Source: an uncultured Actinomycetes bacterium
GTDB lineage: Bacteria > Actinomycetota > Acidimicrobiia > Acidimicrobiales > Ilumatobacteraceae
NCBI GenBank assembly: GCA_903925985.1
Contig: CAIYHK010000051.1
Coordinates: 1-7,360 of the forward strand
Direction of reading: 5' to 3'
DNA: 7,360 bases
Shown here: piece by piece, positions 1 through 6,091 of the stretch
How the letters are laid out: the number at the start of each line of letters is the position of its first letter
Numbering within the stretch: position 1 is the stretch's first letter
The notes under the pieces: model-generated
Databases searched by the model: none
What the model saw: the letters and a program-made list of their open reading frames with translations, nothing else
Told to the model about the DNA's origin: nothing
Translations under genes and position numbers: made by a program

Positions 1-549
1 CGACACAAGGATCGTGTCTATTACACGCAATCCCGCGGCACGCAATGCGCGACCCGTTTCGGTGATGTCAACCACGCAGTCGGCAATGTCGGGAATCTTG
101 GCCTCGCTCGCACCGTATGACAGACGCACATCGGCGTTGATCCCACGCTCAGAAAAAAATCTCCGCGTCATTTCAGGGTATTCGGATGTGACACGCACAC
201 CTTGTGGAAGATCCGCGACCGATTGAGCAGGAGAATCACCCGCAACAGCAACCACAACTTTCACTGGGTTACTGGTCACTTTTGAATACTTGAGTTCGCC
301 AAGACTCTCGACGTTTGAGTTGGTCTCCACGATCCAGTCGCGACCCGTGATCCCGATATCAAAGAGTCCCTCAGCAACGTACATAGGTATTTCTTGCGGA
401 CGCAGAATACGAACTTCCGCCACACGGGGGTCATCGATGGATGCTTTGTAGTCAACAGCTGAAGACCGCGAAATCGCCAGATCAGCCGCTTCGAACAATT
501 CGAAAGTCGCTTTTTCTAGCGAACCTTTGGGGAGAACAATCTTCAGCAC
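1..549 (-). CDS. hisG: ATP phosphoribosyltransferase HisG, C-terminus cut by window edge
   Basis: Catalyses the first, committed step of histidine synthesis, joining ATP and PRPP to give phosphoribosyl-ATP in the cytoplasm. The visible 183 residues begin MLKIVLPKGSLEKATFELFE, as HisG does. GITGRDW lies at 66-72, GASEAKIPDI at 146-155 and the PRPP-loop region DITETGRALRAAGL at 161-174, followed by RVIDTILVS. The frame is open at the left edge, so the rest of the catalytic domain and any C-terminal regulatory domain are missing. Short (HisZ-dependent) and long forms therefore cannot be told apart. The start is GTG at 549-547. An in-frame TAA lies just upstream and no other start fits. A weak AAGTAGG lies about 10 bases before it. 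It follows moaB by 25 bases, so it is probably the distal part of the same operon. No other his gene is visible. Confidence 0.95.
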   Translation of the reverse strand, partial: MLKIVLPKGSLEKATFELFEAADLAISRSSAVDYKASIDDPRVAEVRILRPQEIPMYVAEGLFDIGITGRDWIVETNSNVESLGELKYSKVTSNPVKVVVAVAGDSPAQSVADLPQGVRVTSEYPEMTRRFFSERGINADVRLSYGASEAKIPDIADCVVDITETGRALRAAGLRVIDTILVS

Positions 550-554
550 GGTTG

Positions 555-568
555 ATAAGCCTACTTAT
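555..568. repeat. Small inverted repeat between moaB and hisG
   Basis: ATAAG and CTTAT are perfect reverse complements separated by four bases, in the 25-base gap between moaB and hisG. On the minus strand the stem includes part of the only Shine-Dalgarno-like stretch before hisG (AAGTAGG). The stem is five base pairs and A+T-rich, so it is weak. There is no T-tract, so it is not a terminator. Chance occurrence is quite possible. Confidence 0.3.
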
Positions 569-574
569 GTGACT

Positions 575-1054
575 TCAGTGGTCCGTGGGAGTTTCTGCCA
601 CTAGCGCTATTGCGTGGGGCAAAACGTCCAAAACGGCGGCCAACTGCTCAACGCAGCCCTTTGGTGAGCCTGGTGTGTTCACGATGATGCTGCGGCCGTG
701 AACGCCAACAACACCACGCGACAGCCTGCCGAGTGGATTAACAGCACGCATCGCCTCCGCTATCCCGGGTGCCTCGCGTTCAATCACCGCAAGCGTGCCT
801 TCAGGTGTCTGATCTCGGGGCGCGAAGCCCGTACCACCAGTAGTCACGACGAGTCCGGCGAAATTCTTCGTGAGCTCGAGCAATGCAGTGCGCACAGACT
901 CTGCACCGTCTGCCACGACAGATTTATCAACGACATCAAAGCCGTGCTCGGTCAACACTCTTACAAGTTCAGCCCCTGAAGTGTCCTGTCGTGTACCGGC
1001 GACCACTCCGTCACTGACGGTGAGCACTTTTGCTCGCACTTTGTTCTCAGCCAT
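575..1054 (-). CDS. MogA/MoaB-family molybdopterin protein
   Basis: A 159-residue protein of the MogA/MoaB (MoCF_biosynth) family, which adenylylates molybdopterin before molybdate insertion into the cofactor. Visible family features are the N-terminal VLTVSDG strand (10-16), GTRQDTSGAELV (20-31), the core motif TTGGTGFAPRDQTPE (71-85) with the catalytic-type Asp81, and NTPGSPKG (126-133). The length is typical of single-domain members. The frame extends to 1099, but ATG at 1054 gives the family N-terminus and overlaps the fmt stop by eight bases (ATGGCTGA), a sign of coupled translation. Only a weak GAAAGAA precedes it. Whether it acts as MogA or as the MoaB paralogue cannot be decided from sequence, and no other molybdenum-cofactor gene is in view. 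Confidence 0.9.
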   Translation of the reverse strand: MAENKVRAKVLTVSDGVVAGTRQDTSGAELVRVLTEHGFDVVDKSVVADGAESVRTALLELTKNFAGLVVTTGGTGFAPRDQTPEGTLAVIEREAPGIAEAMRAVNPLGRLSRGVVGVHGRSIIVNTPGSPKGCVEQLAAVLDVLPHAIALVAETPTDH

Positions 1055-1982
1055 GAGTAATTCTTTCAAACTTAGAGCCAACTTTGATCCGTGCTCCACG
1101 AGCCCAATCAGAGGCTGGCATCACACGCTTACCCGCCGGTTGCACCTCAAGCAGTTGCAATACGCCGTCGCCCGTCGCAACGCTAGGCGCTGTGTCGTCA
1201 AGAATTGTTCCTGGCTCACCGTGACTCTTCTGATCTGCGACCCGAACACTTCTCAATTTGAGGTCGGCGCCGTCGATACGTGTGGCTCCTCCACCGATAC
1301 GCACCAAGCGACTGATTGACAGCGCACTGTCTTCCCAATTCACCCGCAACTCGTCTTTTGTAATTTTGTGCGCATAAATCGGTTCACCGGCTTGCGGCCG
1401 TGGAATTCCAAATCCAGATTTCAATGACGACACGACTAGGGGCAAGGCAGCGTCAACAAGATCATTTCGTAATGCCTCAACATCATGATCATCGCGGATC
1501 GGCAAAATGACTTCGCCGAACACATCACCCTCGTCGAGACCAGCAACAACTCTCATCAAGTCAACACCAATGGTTGTGTCACCGTTCAAGATCGCACGCT
1601 CTACCGGAGCAGCACCCCGCCATCGTGGAAGTTGTGAGAAATGCACATTCACCATTGGTAATGACTCCAACAACGGGGCCCGCAAAATTCGCCCGTACGC
1701 CACCACCACCCCAAGTCGCGAGCCAGATGCGGGCAGTTTCAATACGTCGTTGGGATCAAACACCACAGGTACACCATGAGTATCCGCAACTTCACGAACG
1801 GGACTCGGGGTTGTCTGGGCGCCACGCCCACGACGCACATCTGCTCCTGTAACGACCAGCTCAATCTCAACACCGCTCGCTAACAAACCGCTTAGCACGC
1901 GTGCAGCTACCGCAGGCGTCCCAAAAAAGACAACTGATCCCACAGCACCGGTGGGCATTGGCGCCAACGAACCCACTTCCAT
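1047..1982 (-). CDS. fmt: Methionyl-tRNA formyltransferase
   Basis: Transfers a formyl group from 10-formyltetrahydrofolate to initiator Met-tRNA, supplying bacterial translation initiation. Numbering is from the GTG at 1985, one codon before the chosen ATG. The Rossmann start VVFFGTP is at 18-24, the tRNA-contacting loop TGADVRRGRGAQTTPSP at 46-62 and VVVAYGRIL at 93-101. The catalytic triad is visible: Asn113 and His115 in VNVHFSQLPRWRGAAP, and Asp151 in AGLDEGD. The C-terminal OB-fold domain begins around YAHKITKDE (204-212) and ends with QPAGKRVMPASDWARG. Total length of about 311 is normal. The start is uncertain: GTG 1985, ATG 1982 or ATG 1958 are all possible, and none has a strong Shine-Dalgarno; ATG 1982 was chosen as the ATG nearest def. 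It lies 13 bases after def, the common bacterial def-fmt pairing, and overlaps moaB by eight bases. Confidence 0.95.
   Translation of the reverse strand: MEVGSLAPMPTGAVGSVVFFGTPAVAARVLSGLLASGVEIELVVTGADVRRGRGAQTTPSPVREVADTHGVPVVFDPNDVLKLPASGSRLGVVVAYGRILRAPLLESLPMVNVHFSQLPRWRGAAPVERAILNGDTTIGVDLMRVVAGLDEGDVFGEVILPIRDDHDVEALRNDLVDAALPLVVSSLKSGFGIPRPQAGEPIYAHKITKDELRVNWEDSALSISRLVRIGGGATRIDGADLKLRSVRVADQKSHGEPGTILDDTAPSVATGDGVLQLLEVQPAGKRVMPASDWARGARIKVGSKFERITHG
1366..1380. repeat. 15-base direct repeat, copy 1
   Basis: TTGTGCGCATAAATC occurs here inside fmt and again, same orientation, at 4471-4485 inside priA. The two copies are read in different frames (fmt IYAHK; priA DLCAQ), so protein homology does not explain the match. 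A 15-base coincidence in a window this size is uncommon but not remarkable. Confidence 0.3.
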
Positions 1983-1995
1983 CACAGGGAGTCTT

Positions 1996-2517
1996 TCACT
2001 TGAAAGCGATGTGCTGTGGCTCCTGCGAATTAGGCGCTTCCAGGATTCGCCGATAAGCAGCCATTGCTTCTTTGCGTTGGTCGGGCGACATTCGATCGAA
2101 CATCAAGACGCCATTTAAGTGATCCAATTCATGCTGGAAAAGGCGACCGAGAAGATCATCCGCTTCAACGTCAACAGTTTCGCCATCGAGGTTTAAACCC
2201 CTGACGTGCACTCTCGCTGGCCTCAACATCTCGACGTACAGGCCTGGAATCGAAAGACAGCCTTCTTCGTACATGAATTCGCCATCAGATTCAACAATCT
2301 CAGGATTGATTAGGACTCCTTCCCCGTCACCGATGTCATAAACAAACAAACGCTTTTGGATCCCGATCTGCGGGGCTGCAAGGCCGATGCCAGGTGCTTT
2401 AAACATCACGTCAAACATGCGGTCGCAGAGCGTAACGAGTTTGTCATCGATCTCGGTGATCTCCGCCGCCTTACTTTTCAGTACAGGATCGCCGTATGTA
2501 CGGATGGAAAACGACAT
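1996..2517 (-). CDS. def: Peptide deformylase
   Basis: Metalloenzyme that removes the N-formyl group from nascent proteins at the ribosome exit. All three family motifs are present in the 173-residue protein: GIGLAAPQIG (43-52), EGCLSIP (85-91) with the metal ligand Cys87, and HELDH (129-133) giving ligands His129 and His133 with catalytic Glu130. The N-terminus MSFSIRTYGDPVL matches the family, supporting ATG at 2517. The frame is open up to a TTG at 2550, but using that would overlap the start of the divergent methyltransferase and add residues not typical of the family. No Shine-Dalgarno precedes the ATG. A TANNNT hexamer seven bases upstream suggests a leaderless transcript (inference). 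It is followed 13 bases later by fmt, its functional partner. On the upstream side the operon is interrupted by the plus-strand methyltransferase gene. Confidence 0.96.
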   Translation of the reverse strand: MSFSIRTYGDPVLKSKAAEITEIDDKLVTLCDRMFDVMFKAPGIGLAAPQIGIQKRLFVYDIGDGEGVLINPEIVESDGEFMYEEGCLSIPGLYVEMLRPARVHVRGLNLDGETVDVEADDLLGRLFQHELDHLNGVLMFDRMSPDQRKEAMAAYRRILEAPNSQEPQHIAFK

Positions 2518-2523
2518 AAGTTT

Positions 2524-2527
2524 GAGG
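2524..2527 (+). promoter_or_regulatory. Shine-Dalgarno for the methyltransferase gene
   Basis: GAGG sits six bases before the ATG at 2534 on the plus strand. This good spacing decides the start of the methyltransferase at 2534 rather than at any of the earlier in-frame ATGs inside def. Confidence 0.65.
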
Positions 2528-2530
2528 CTA
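2525..2530 (-). promoter_or_regulatory. Possible -10 element of a leaderless def promoter
   Basis: On the minus strand TAGCCT (matching the TANNNT -10 consensus) is followed by seven bases and then the def ATG, the spacing expected for a transcript beginning at the start codon. No convincing -35 is seen: the best, TTGGTT, has a 19-base spacer. It overlaps, on the opposite strand, the methyltransferase Shine-Dalgarno. A TANNNT match is common by chance, so this is a hypothesis resting mainly on the absence of a def ribosome-binding site. Confidence 0.25.
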
Positions 2531-2533
2531 GCG

Positions 2534-3148
2534 ATGTCCAAGCCCGACAAACCAACAGACCACTATTTCTCGGCCACCACTGAAACTCCGAGTAAACCAA
2601 AGACGTTTACTTTCCAATTCAATGGACGAGACCTTGAAGTTCGAACCGATCGCGGTGTGTTCTCCTACGGCGCCCTGGATCAGGGCACGAAGGTACTGCT
2701 CGAGCAAGTTCCGGCGCCCGCTGATGGACCCGCGCTTGACCTCGGATGTGGGGCTGGCGCGATTGCGTTGGCGCTTGCCACACACGGCACCACTGTGTTT
2801 GCTGTGGATACGAATCTGCGCGCTTTGGAGCTGAGCAAGCAGAACGCATCGAATAACGGTTTTGGCAACGTCAAGGTGCTTCCACCAAACGAAGTGCCTG
2901 ACGATCAACAATTTGCCACAATCTGGTCCAACCCGCCGATCCGAATTGGCAAAGAAGCACTTCACGACATGCTCAATCAATGGCTGCCGCGGCTACTCCC
3001 CGATGGCGAGGCCTGGCTCGTGGTCCAAAAGAATCTCGGTGCTGATTCGCTTCATACTTGGCTTCAAACTGTGGGCTATTCAGTTGAACGCATTGCCAGC
3101 CGCAAGGGCTTCAGAGTCCTACGAGTTACTCACGCCCGAGTGGGCTGA
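2534..3148 (+). CDS. RsmC-like class I SAM-dependent methyltransferase
   Basis: A 204-residue single-domain methyltransferase of the MTS/RsmC type, inferred to methylate a guanine or other base in ribosomal RNA. Visible features are the N-terminal HYFS (10-13), KPKTFTFQFNGRDLEVRTDRG (21-41, the beta-rich lead-in of this family) and FSYGALDQGTKVLL (43-56). SAM-binding motif I is DLGCGAGAIALALA (69-82), the acidic residue ending motif II is Asp92, and motif IV is NPPIRIGK (133-140), typical of N-methyltransferases. The C-terminus carries WLVVQKNLGA and SRKGFRVLRV. It lacks the second, inactive domain of E. coli RsmC (about 340 residues), as do short YbxB-like homologues. The start at 2534 has GAGG six bases upstream. 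It is the only plus-strand gene, starting 16 bases from def and overlapping the priA end by 19 bases. The exact rRNA target is unknown. Confidence 0.9.
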   Translation: MSKPDKPTDHYFSATTETPSKPKTFTFQFNGRDLEVRTDRGVFSYGALDQGTKVLLEQVPAPADGPALDLGCGAGAIALALATHGTTVFAVDTNLRALELSKQNASNNGFGNVKVLPPNEVPDDQQFATIWSNPPIRIGKEALHDMLNQWLPRLLPDGEAWLVVQKNLGADSLHTWLQTVGYSVERIASRKGFRVLRVTHARVG

Positions 3149-4854
3149 ACTTCAATTCGCACGCGACCCGACCGCGGCACCGCAACGGAAGTGATCACAT
3201 CAACTAACTGCCGGTAGTCATGTGCGCGAACAAGTCCTTTGCGGGCGTTCACGTCACATCCAAGTGGAACACCGCCCGCAACCAGAGATTCGAAGAAATC
3301 AGATGTACCAGGACCCGAAATCTTGCCCATCACGCTGAATGGCGGAAGATAGAGCGCTCGGCGCACGGCGAGCTCAGACTCAATGACACCTTTTAGATTT
3401 CCAGAACAAAGATTTTGCAACAATTCCCGTCCAGGGTTACGCGTCTGCACGATTACTTTGCCACGATCCCCAACCATGCGCAGTGCACGCGAGATCAGTG
3501 CCACAACTATTTCATTGGCACGATAGAAACCCGAGTCCAGTTCACTATCAATATCTAGAAACGCCACAACATCGGCTTTGGCCACCCGATGCAATAAGGC
3601 TTCTGTTCCGACTGCAACAAAACCAGTGCCACCATGGGAAATTGCGTCAGTCTGACTCCCGCTGAGCTCCACCACATCTCGGGCTGTTGCACGCTCAAGC
3701 TCTGTTCGAAGCCGAGCGGTGCCACGGCGAAGATTCTTAAACGCCCCTGCACCACATGATGCACAGACGACAGGTCGGTCGGTGCCACATGATCCACAGT
3801 GCAGTGTTGAGTCATCAATCTGAGCGACTACTGCACTGCATTTTTCGCATCGAGCAACAGTTGAGCACTGACGACACGCAACGGATTTCGCCACACCTGT
3901 TGAATTACTGATGCACACCACCGACTTAGAAGTATCACGGGCCGCATCCATTAACTCAGTGGTGATGTAGTTGATCTTGCGGGGGTCATCATCGGCGTTC
4001 ATATCAGCGATGACAATTCGCGACCAGATCTCAGAGTCATCGTCAATTGTGCGGTAGATACGGCCATTTGCCCAATGCAGAGCTTCAACCGAAGGGATGG
4101 GCGACACCTGAAACAGAGAAGCGCCGAGTTGGTGTGCCCGCACCGCAAGGACATCGCGAACGTGCCAAGTAGGCACTCTCTCCTCTTTCAACGCTTCGTC
4201 GTGTTCGTCCCAAACAACAAGTGATGAGGGTTCGCGCACCGGCGCCCACGCAGCTGCTCGGGCACCAATTACAACGTCGACACCAGCAGCGGCCTGCGAC
4301 CATTCTTCGGGAAGCAAAGCAACGGAAAAACCTGCGCCACGCATGGTTGCTGCAAACGTGCGTGCTCGCGCCACGGACGGAACGACCAACAACATGGGCC
4401 CAAATCGCGCAATGGCCCTCAGCACCTCAATGGGGTCTTGGTTCAGCCCACACCAGATGAGTCCCCCACCTTGTGCGCATAAATCTGACAGGGGTCCGCC
4501 GCCGGGTGAGTTCCCATGGCGACGGTCGCTGGGCAGAGCTTGTACCAGAGTGTCTGGGGAAGCAGCAGCAAGAACTGAACGCCGACGGCCCAAGAAATTC
4601 GCAGCAATTATTTCTGCCGAGGTAATTACTTCTGCACTGGGACCCATTCCACGAATCTTGAGAAGCGGTAAGAGACGAGATTCTGGATGTGCATCAGGTG
4701 GGTCAACTCTTGTAATCCAGCCATCCACTCGGCGACCATGAAGTTCGATGCGCACCATTGCACCCGCCTCAACACGCGGTGCGAATTCCGGCGGTACGGA
4801 GTAGTCGAACTCCTTATCGAATCCAGAAACGTCCGGAAGCACCCGCACAATCAT
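3130..4854 (-). CDS. priA: Primosomal protein N' (PriA), actinobacterial ATPase-deficient form
   Basis: Homologue of the replication-restart protein PriA, 574 residues against about 730 in E. coli. The N-terminal DNA-binding domain begins VRVLPDVSGFDKEFDYSVPP (3-22). Where a Walker A GxTGSGKT belongs, it has IWCGLNQD (133-140). The DEEHD box is altered to WDEHD (215-219), followed by the still recognisable VPTWHVRDVLAVRA. The zinc-binding region is intact, with eight cysteines in four CxxC pairs (327/330, 336/339, 353/356, 364/367). GTEALLH (416-422) and FLDIDSELDSGFYRANE (432-448) are remnants of helicase motifs V and nearby. ATP hydrolysis is therefore unlikely, and a DNA-binding or primosome-scaffold role is inferred. 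Loss of these motifs is known across actinobacterial PriA. Start ATG 4854 is 13 bases after metK with no clear Shine-Dalgarno, suggesting coupling. Its end overlaps the opposing methyltransferase gene. Confidence 0.92.
   Translation of the reverse strand: MIVRVLPDVSGFDKEFDYSVPPEFAPRVEAGAMVRIELHGRRVDGWITRVDPPDAHPESRLLPLLKIRGMGPSAEVITSAEIIAANFLGRRRSVLAAASPDTLVQALPSDRRHGNSPGGGPLSDLCAQGGGLIWCGLNQDPIEVLRAIARFGPMLLVVPSVARARTFAATMRGAGFSVALLPEEWSQAAAGVDVVIGARAAAWAPVREPSSLVVWDEHDEALKEERVPTWHVRDVLAVRAHQLGASLFQVSPIPSVEALHWANGRIYRTIDDDSEIWSRIVIADMNADDDPRKINYITTELMDAARDTSKSVVCISNSTGVAKSVACRQCSTVARCEKCSAVVAQIDDSTLHCGSCGTDRPVVCASCGAGAFKNLRRGTARLRTELERATARDVVELSGSQTDAISHGGTGFVAVGTEALLHRVAKADVVAFLDIDSELDSGFYRANEIVVALISRALRMVGDRGKVIVQTRNPGRELLQNLCSGNLKGVIESELAVRRALYLPPFSVMGKISGPGTSDFFESLVAGGVPLGCDVNARKGLVRAHDYRQLVDVITSVAVPRSGRVRIEVQPTRA
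4471..4485. repeat. 15-base direct repeat, copy 2
   Basis: Second copy of the 15-mer found at 1366-1380, here inside priA in a different reading frame. The flanking bases do not match beyond the 15. Confidence 0.3.
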
Positions 4855-4867
4855 TGTGCGGCGCAGC

Positions 4868-6061
4868 TCAGAGTTTGAGTTCGGACATCAGATCCTCAAC
4901 ATGTGGCAATTGCTCCCACGTGAAGTCAGGATCTTGGCGGCCGAAATGACCATATGCCGCGGTCTTTTGATAGATCGGGCGCTTAAGGTTAAGTGCACGC
5001 ACAATTGCTGCTGGGCGAAGGTCAAACACTTTGCGCACCGCTGCTTCAAGAGCGTTGCCATCAACCTTGCCGGTTCCAAAAGTCTCAACCAGGATGCTCA
5101 CTGGCTGGGCAACACCAATCGCGTAGGCGACTTGCACTTCACACCGAGTGGCGGCACCAGTTGCCACGACATGCTTGGCAACCCACCTAGCCGCATATGC
5201 AGCAGACCGGTCAACTTTCGACGGGTCTTTTCCAGAGAACGCACCTCCACCATGACGACCCATGCCTCCATAGGTGTCAACGATGATCTTGCGTCCAGTG
5301 AGACCCGTATCCGCATGTGGGCCGCCAAGAACAAACTTGCCGGTTGGATTCACAAAAATCGAATAGTCGTCGTCGCGGAACTGTTCTGGCACGGTCGGGC
5401 GAATCACATGCTCAATCAAGTCAGGACGAATTGTTGTGTCTCGATCCGCACTTTCACCATGCTGTGTCGAGATGAGCACGGTACGCAGCCGAACCGGTTT
5501 GCCGTTTTCGTAATCGAAGGTGACCTGAGTTTTGCCGTCGGGACGAAGATATGGAATCAATCCCGATTTGCGGACCTCGGTGAGTCGCTCTGCGAGTCGA
5601 TGTGCAAGCCAGATTGGCAGTGGCATTAGGTCGGGAGTCTCATCACATGCGTAGCCAAACATCATTCCTTGGTCGCCGGCACCTTGGGCGTTCAATTGAT
5701 CCTCGCCGCTCTTGCCACTTCGCACTTCTTCAGACTTGTCAACGCCTTGGGCGATGTCTGGGCTCTGTTGATCGAGTGCAACAAGAACTCCACACGTATT
5801 GCCATCAAAGCCGTATTCAGCATTGTCATAACCAATGCCATTGATAACACTGCGTGCAATGTCAGGAATCGGCACATATGCCTGCGTTGATATCTCGCCG
5901 GACACCAAACAAAGACCAGTGGTCAACAGTGTCTCGCATGCCACTCGAGCGTTTGGATCTTCAGCCAGAATCGCATCCAGAACGGCATCGCTCACCTGGT
6001 CGGCCATCTTGTCCGGATGCCCCTCGGTCACGCTCTCTGACGTGAAGGTGTACTTGCTCAC
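4868..6061 (-). CDS. metK: S-adenosylmethionine synthetase
   Basis: Makes S-adenosylmethionine from methionine and ATP in the cytoplasm. The 397-residue protein is full length for the family. It shows GHPDK (14-18) with the catalytic-type His15, the ATP-binding signature GAGDQG (127-132), the P-loop-like GGGAFSGKD (271-279) with its lysine, and the C-terminal TAAYGHFGR (367-375). The reading frame is open back to a TTG at 6079. GTG at 6061 is preferred because AAAGGAG lies five bases before it and because it yields the canonical [18 protein letters not shown]. The first six codons from the TTG would include the Shine-Dalgarno itself. The 30-base gap after coaBC is too short for a SAM riboswitch. 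priA follows after 13 bases. It presumably supplies the methyl donor to the neighbouring methyltransferase along with all other cellular users. Confidence 0.97.
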   Translation of the reverse strand: MSKYTFTSESVTEGHPDKMADQVSDAVLDAILAEDPNARVACETLLTTGLCLVSGEISTQAYVPIPDIARSVINGIGYDNAEYGFDGNTCGVLVALDQQSPDIAQGVDKSEEVRSGKSGEDQLNAQGAGDQGMMFGYACDETPDLMPLPIWLAHRLAERLTEVRKSGLIPYLRPDGKTQVTFDYENGKPVRLRTVLISTQHGESADRDTTIRPDLIEHVIRPTVPEQFRDDDYSIFVNPTGKFVLGGPHADTGLTGRKIIVDTYGGMGRHGGGAFSGKDPSKVDRSAAYAARWVAKHVVATGAATRCEVQVAYAIGVAQPVSILVETFGTGKVDGNALEAAVRKVFDLRPAAIVRALNLKRPIYQKTAAYGHFGRQDPDFTWEQLPHVEDLMSELKL

Positions 6062-6066
6062 GGTGT

Positions 6067-6073
6067 CTCCTTT
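6067..6073 (-). promoter_or_regulatory. Strong Shine-Dalgarno deciding the metK start
   Basis: AAAGGAG on the minus strand, five bases before the GTG at 6061. It is the best ribosome-binding site in the window and argues against the TTG at 6079, whose coding sequence would run through it. Confidence 0.85.
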
Positions 6074-6091
6074 GGGCAACGCAACGGCTCT

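Noticed and set aside
25..113. HisG departs from the classic signature (TGRAL instead of TGxTL in the PRPP loop)
   Set aside because: The GASEAKIPDI...ITETGRALRAAGL form resembles a recognised HisG subgroup that I recall, so it is probably lineage variation and not loss of function.
2387..2533. Upstream extension of the methyltransferase to ATG 2387
   Set aside because: The extra 49 residues lie inside def, do not resemble the family N-terminus, and the ATG at 2534 has a well-placed GAGG.
3134..3145. GCCC-GAGT-GGGC hairpin in the overlap of the converging methyltransferase and priA ends, considered as a bidirectional terminator
   Set aside because: The stem is only four base pairs and no T-tract follows on either strand.
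2528..3148. Minus-strand open frames opposite the methyltransferase, considered as evidence that priA and def are linked by another minus-strand gene
   Set aside because: Their translations show no family motifs and several overlapping frames are equally long, while the plus-strand frame has an unmistakable SAM-binding and NPPI signature.
4856..5629. Long plus-strand open frame (257 codons) opposite metK
   Set aside because: It is entirely antisense to a certain, strongly conserved gene. Its translation is rich in Cys, His, Arg and Trp with no recognisable motif, and no ribosome-binding site was evident.
6062..6091. SAM riboswitch or other leader before metK
   Set aside because: The gap to coaBC is only 30 bases, far too short, and contains just the Shine-Dalgarno.
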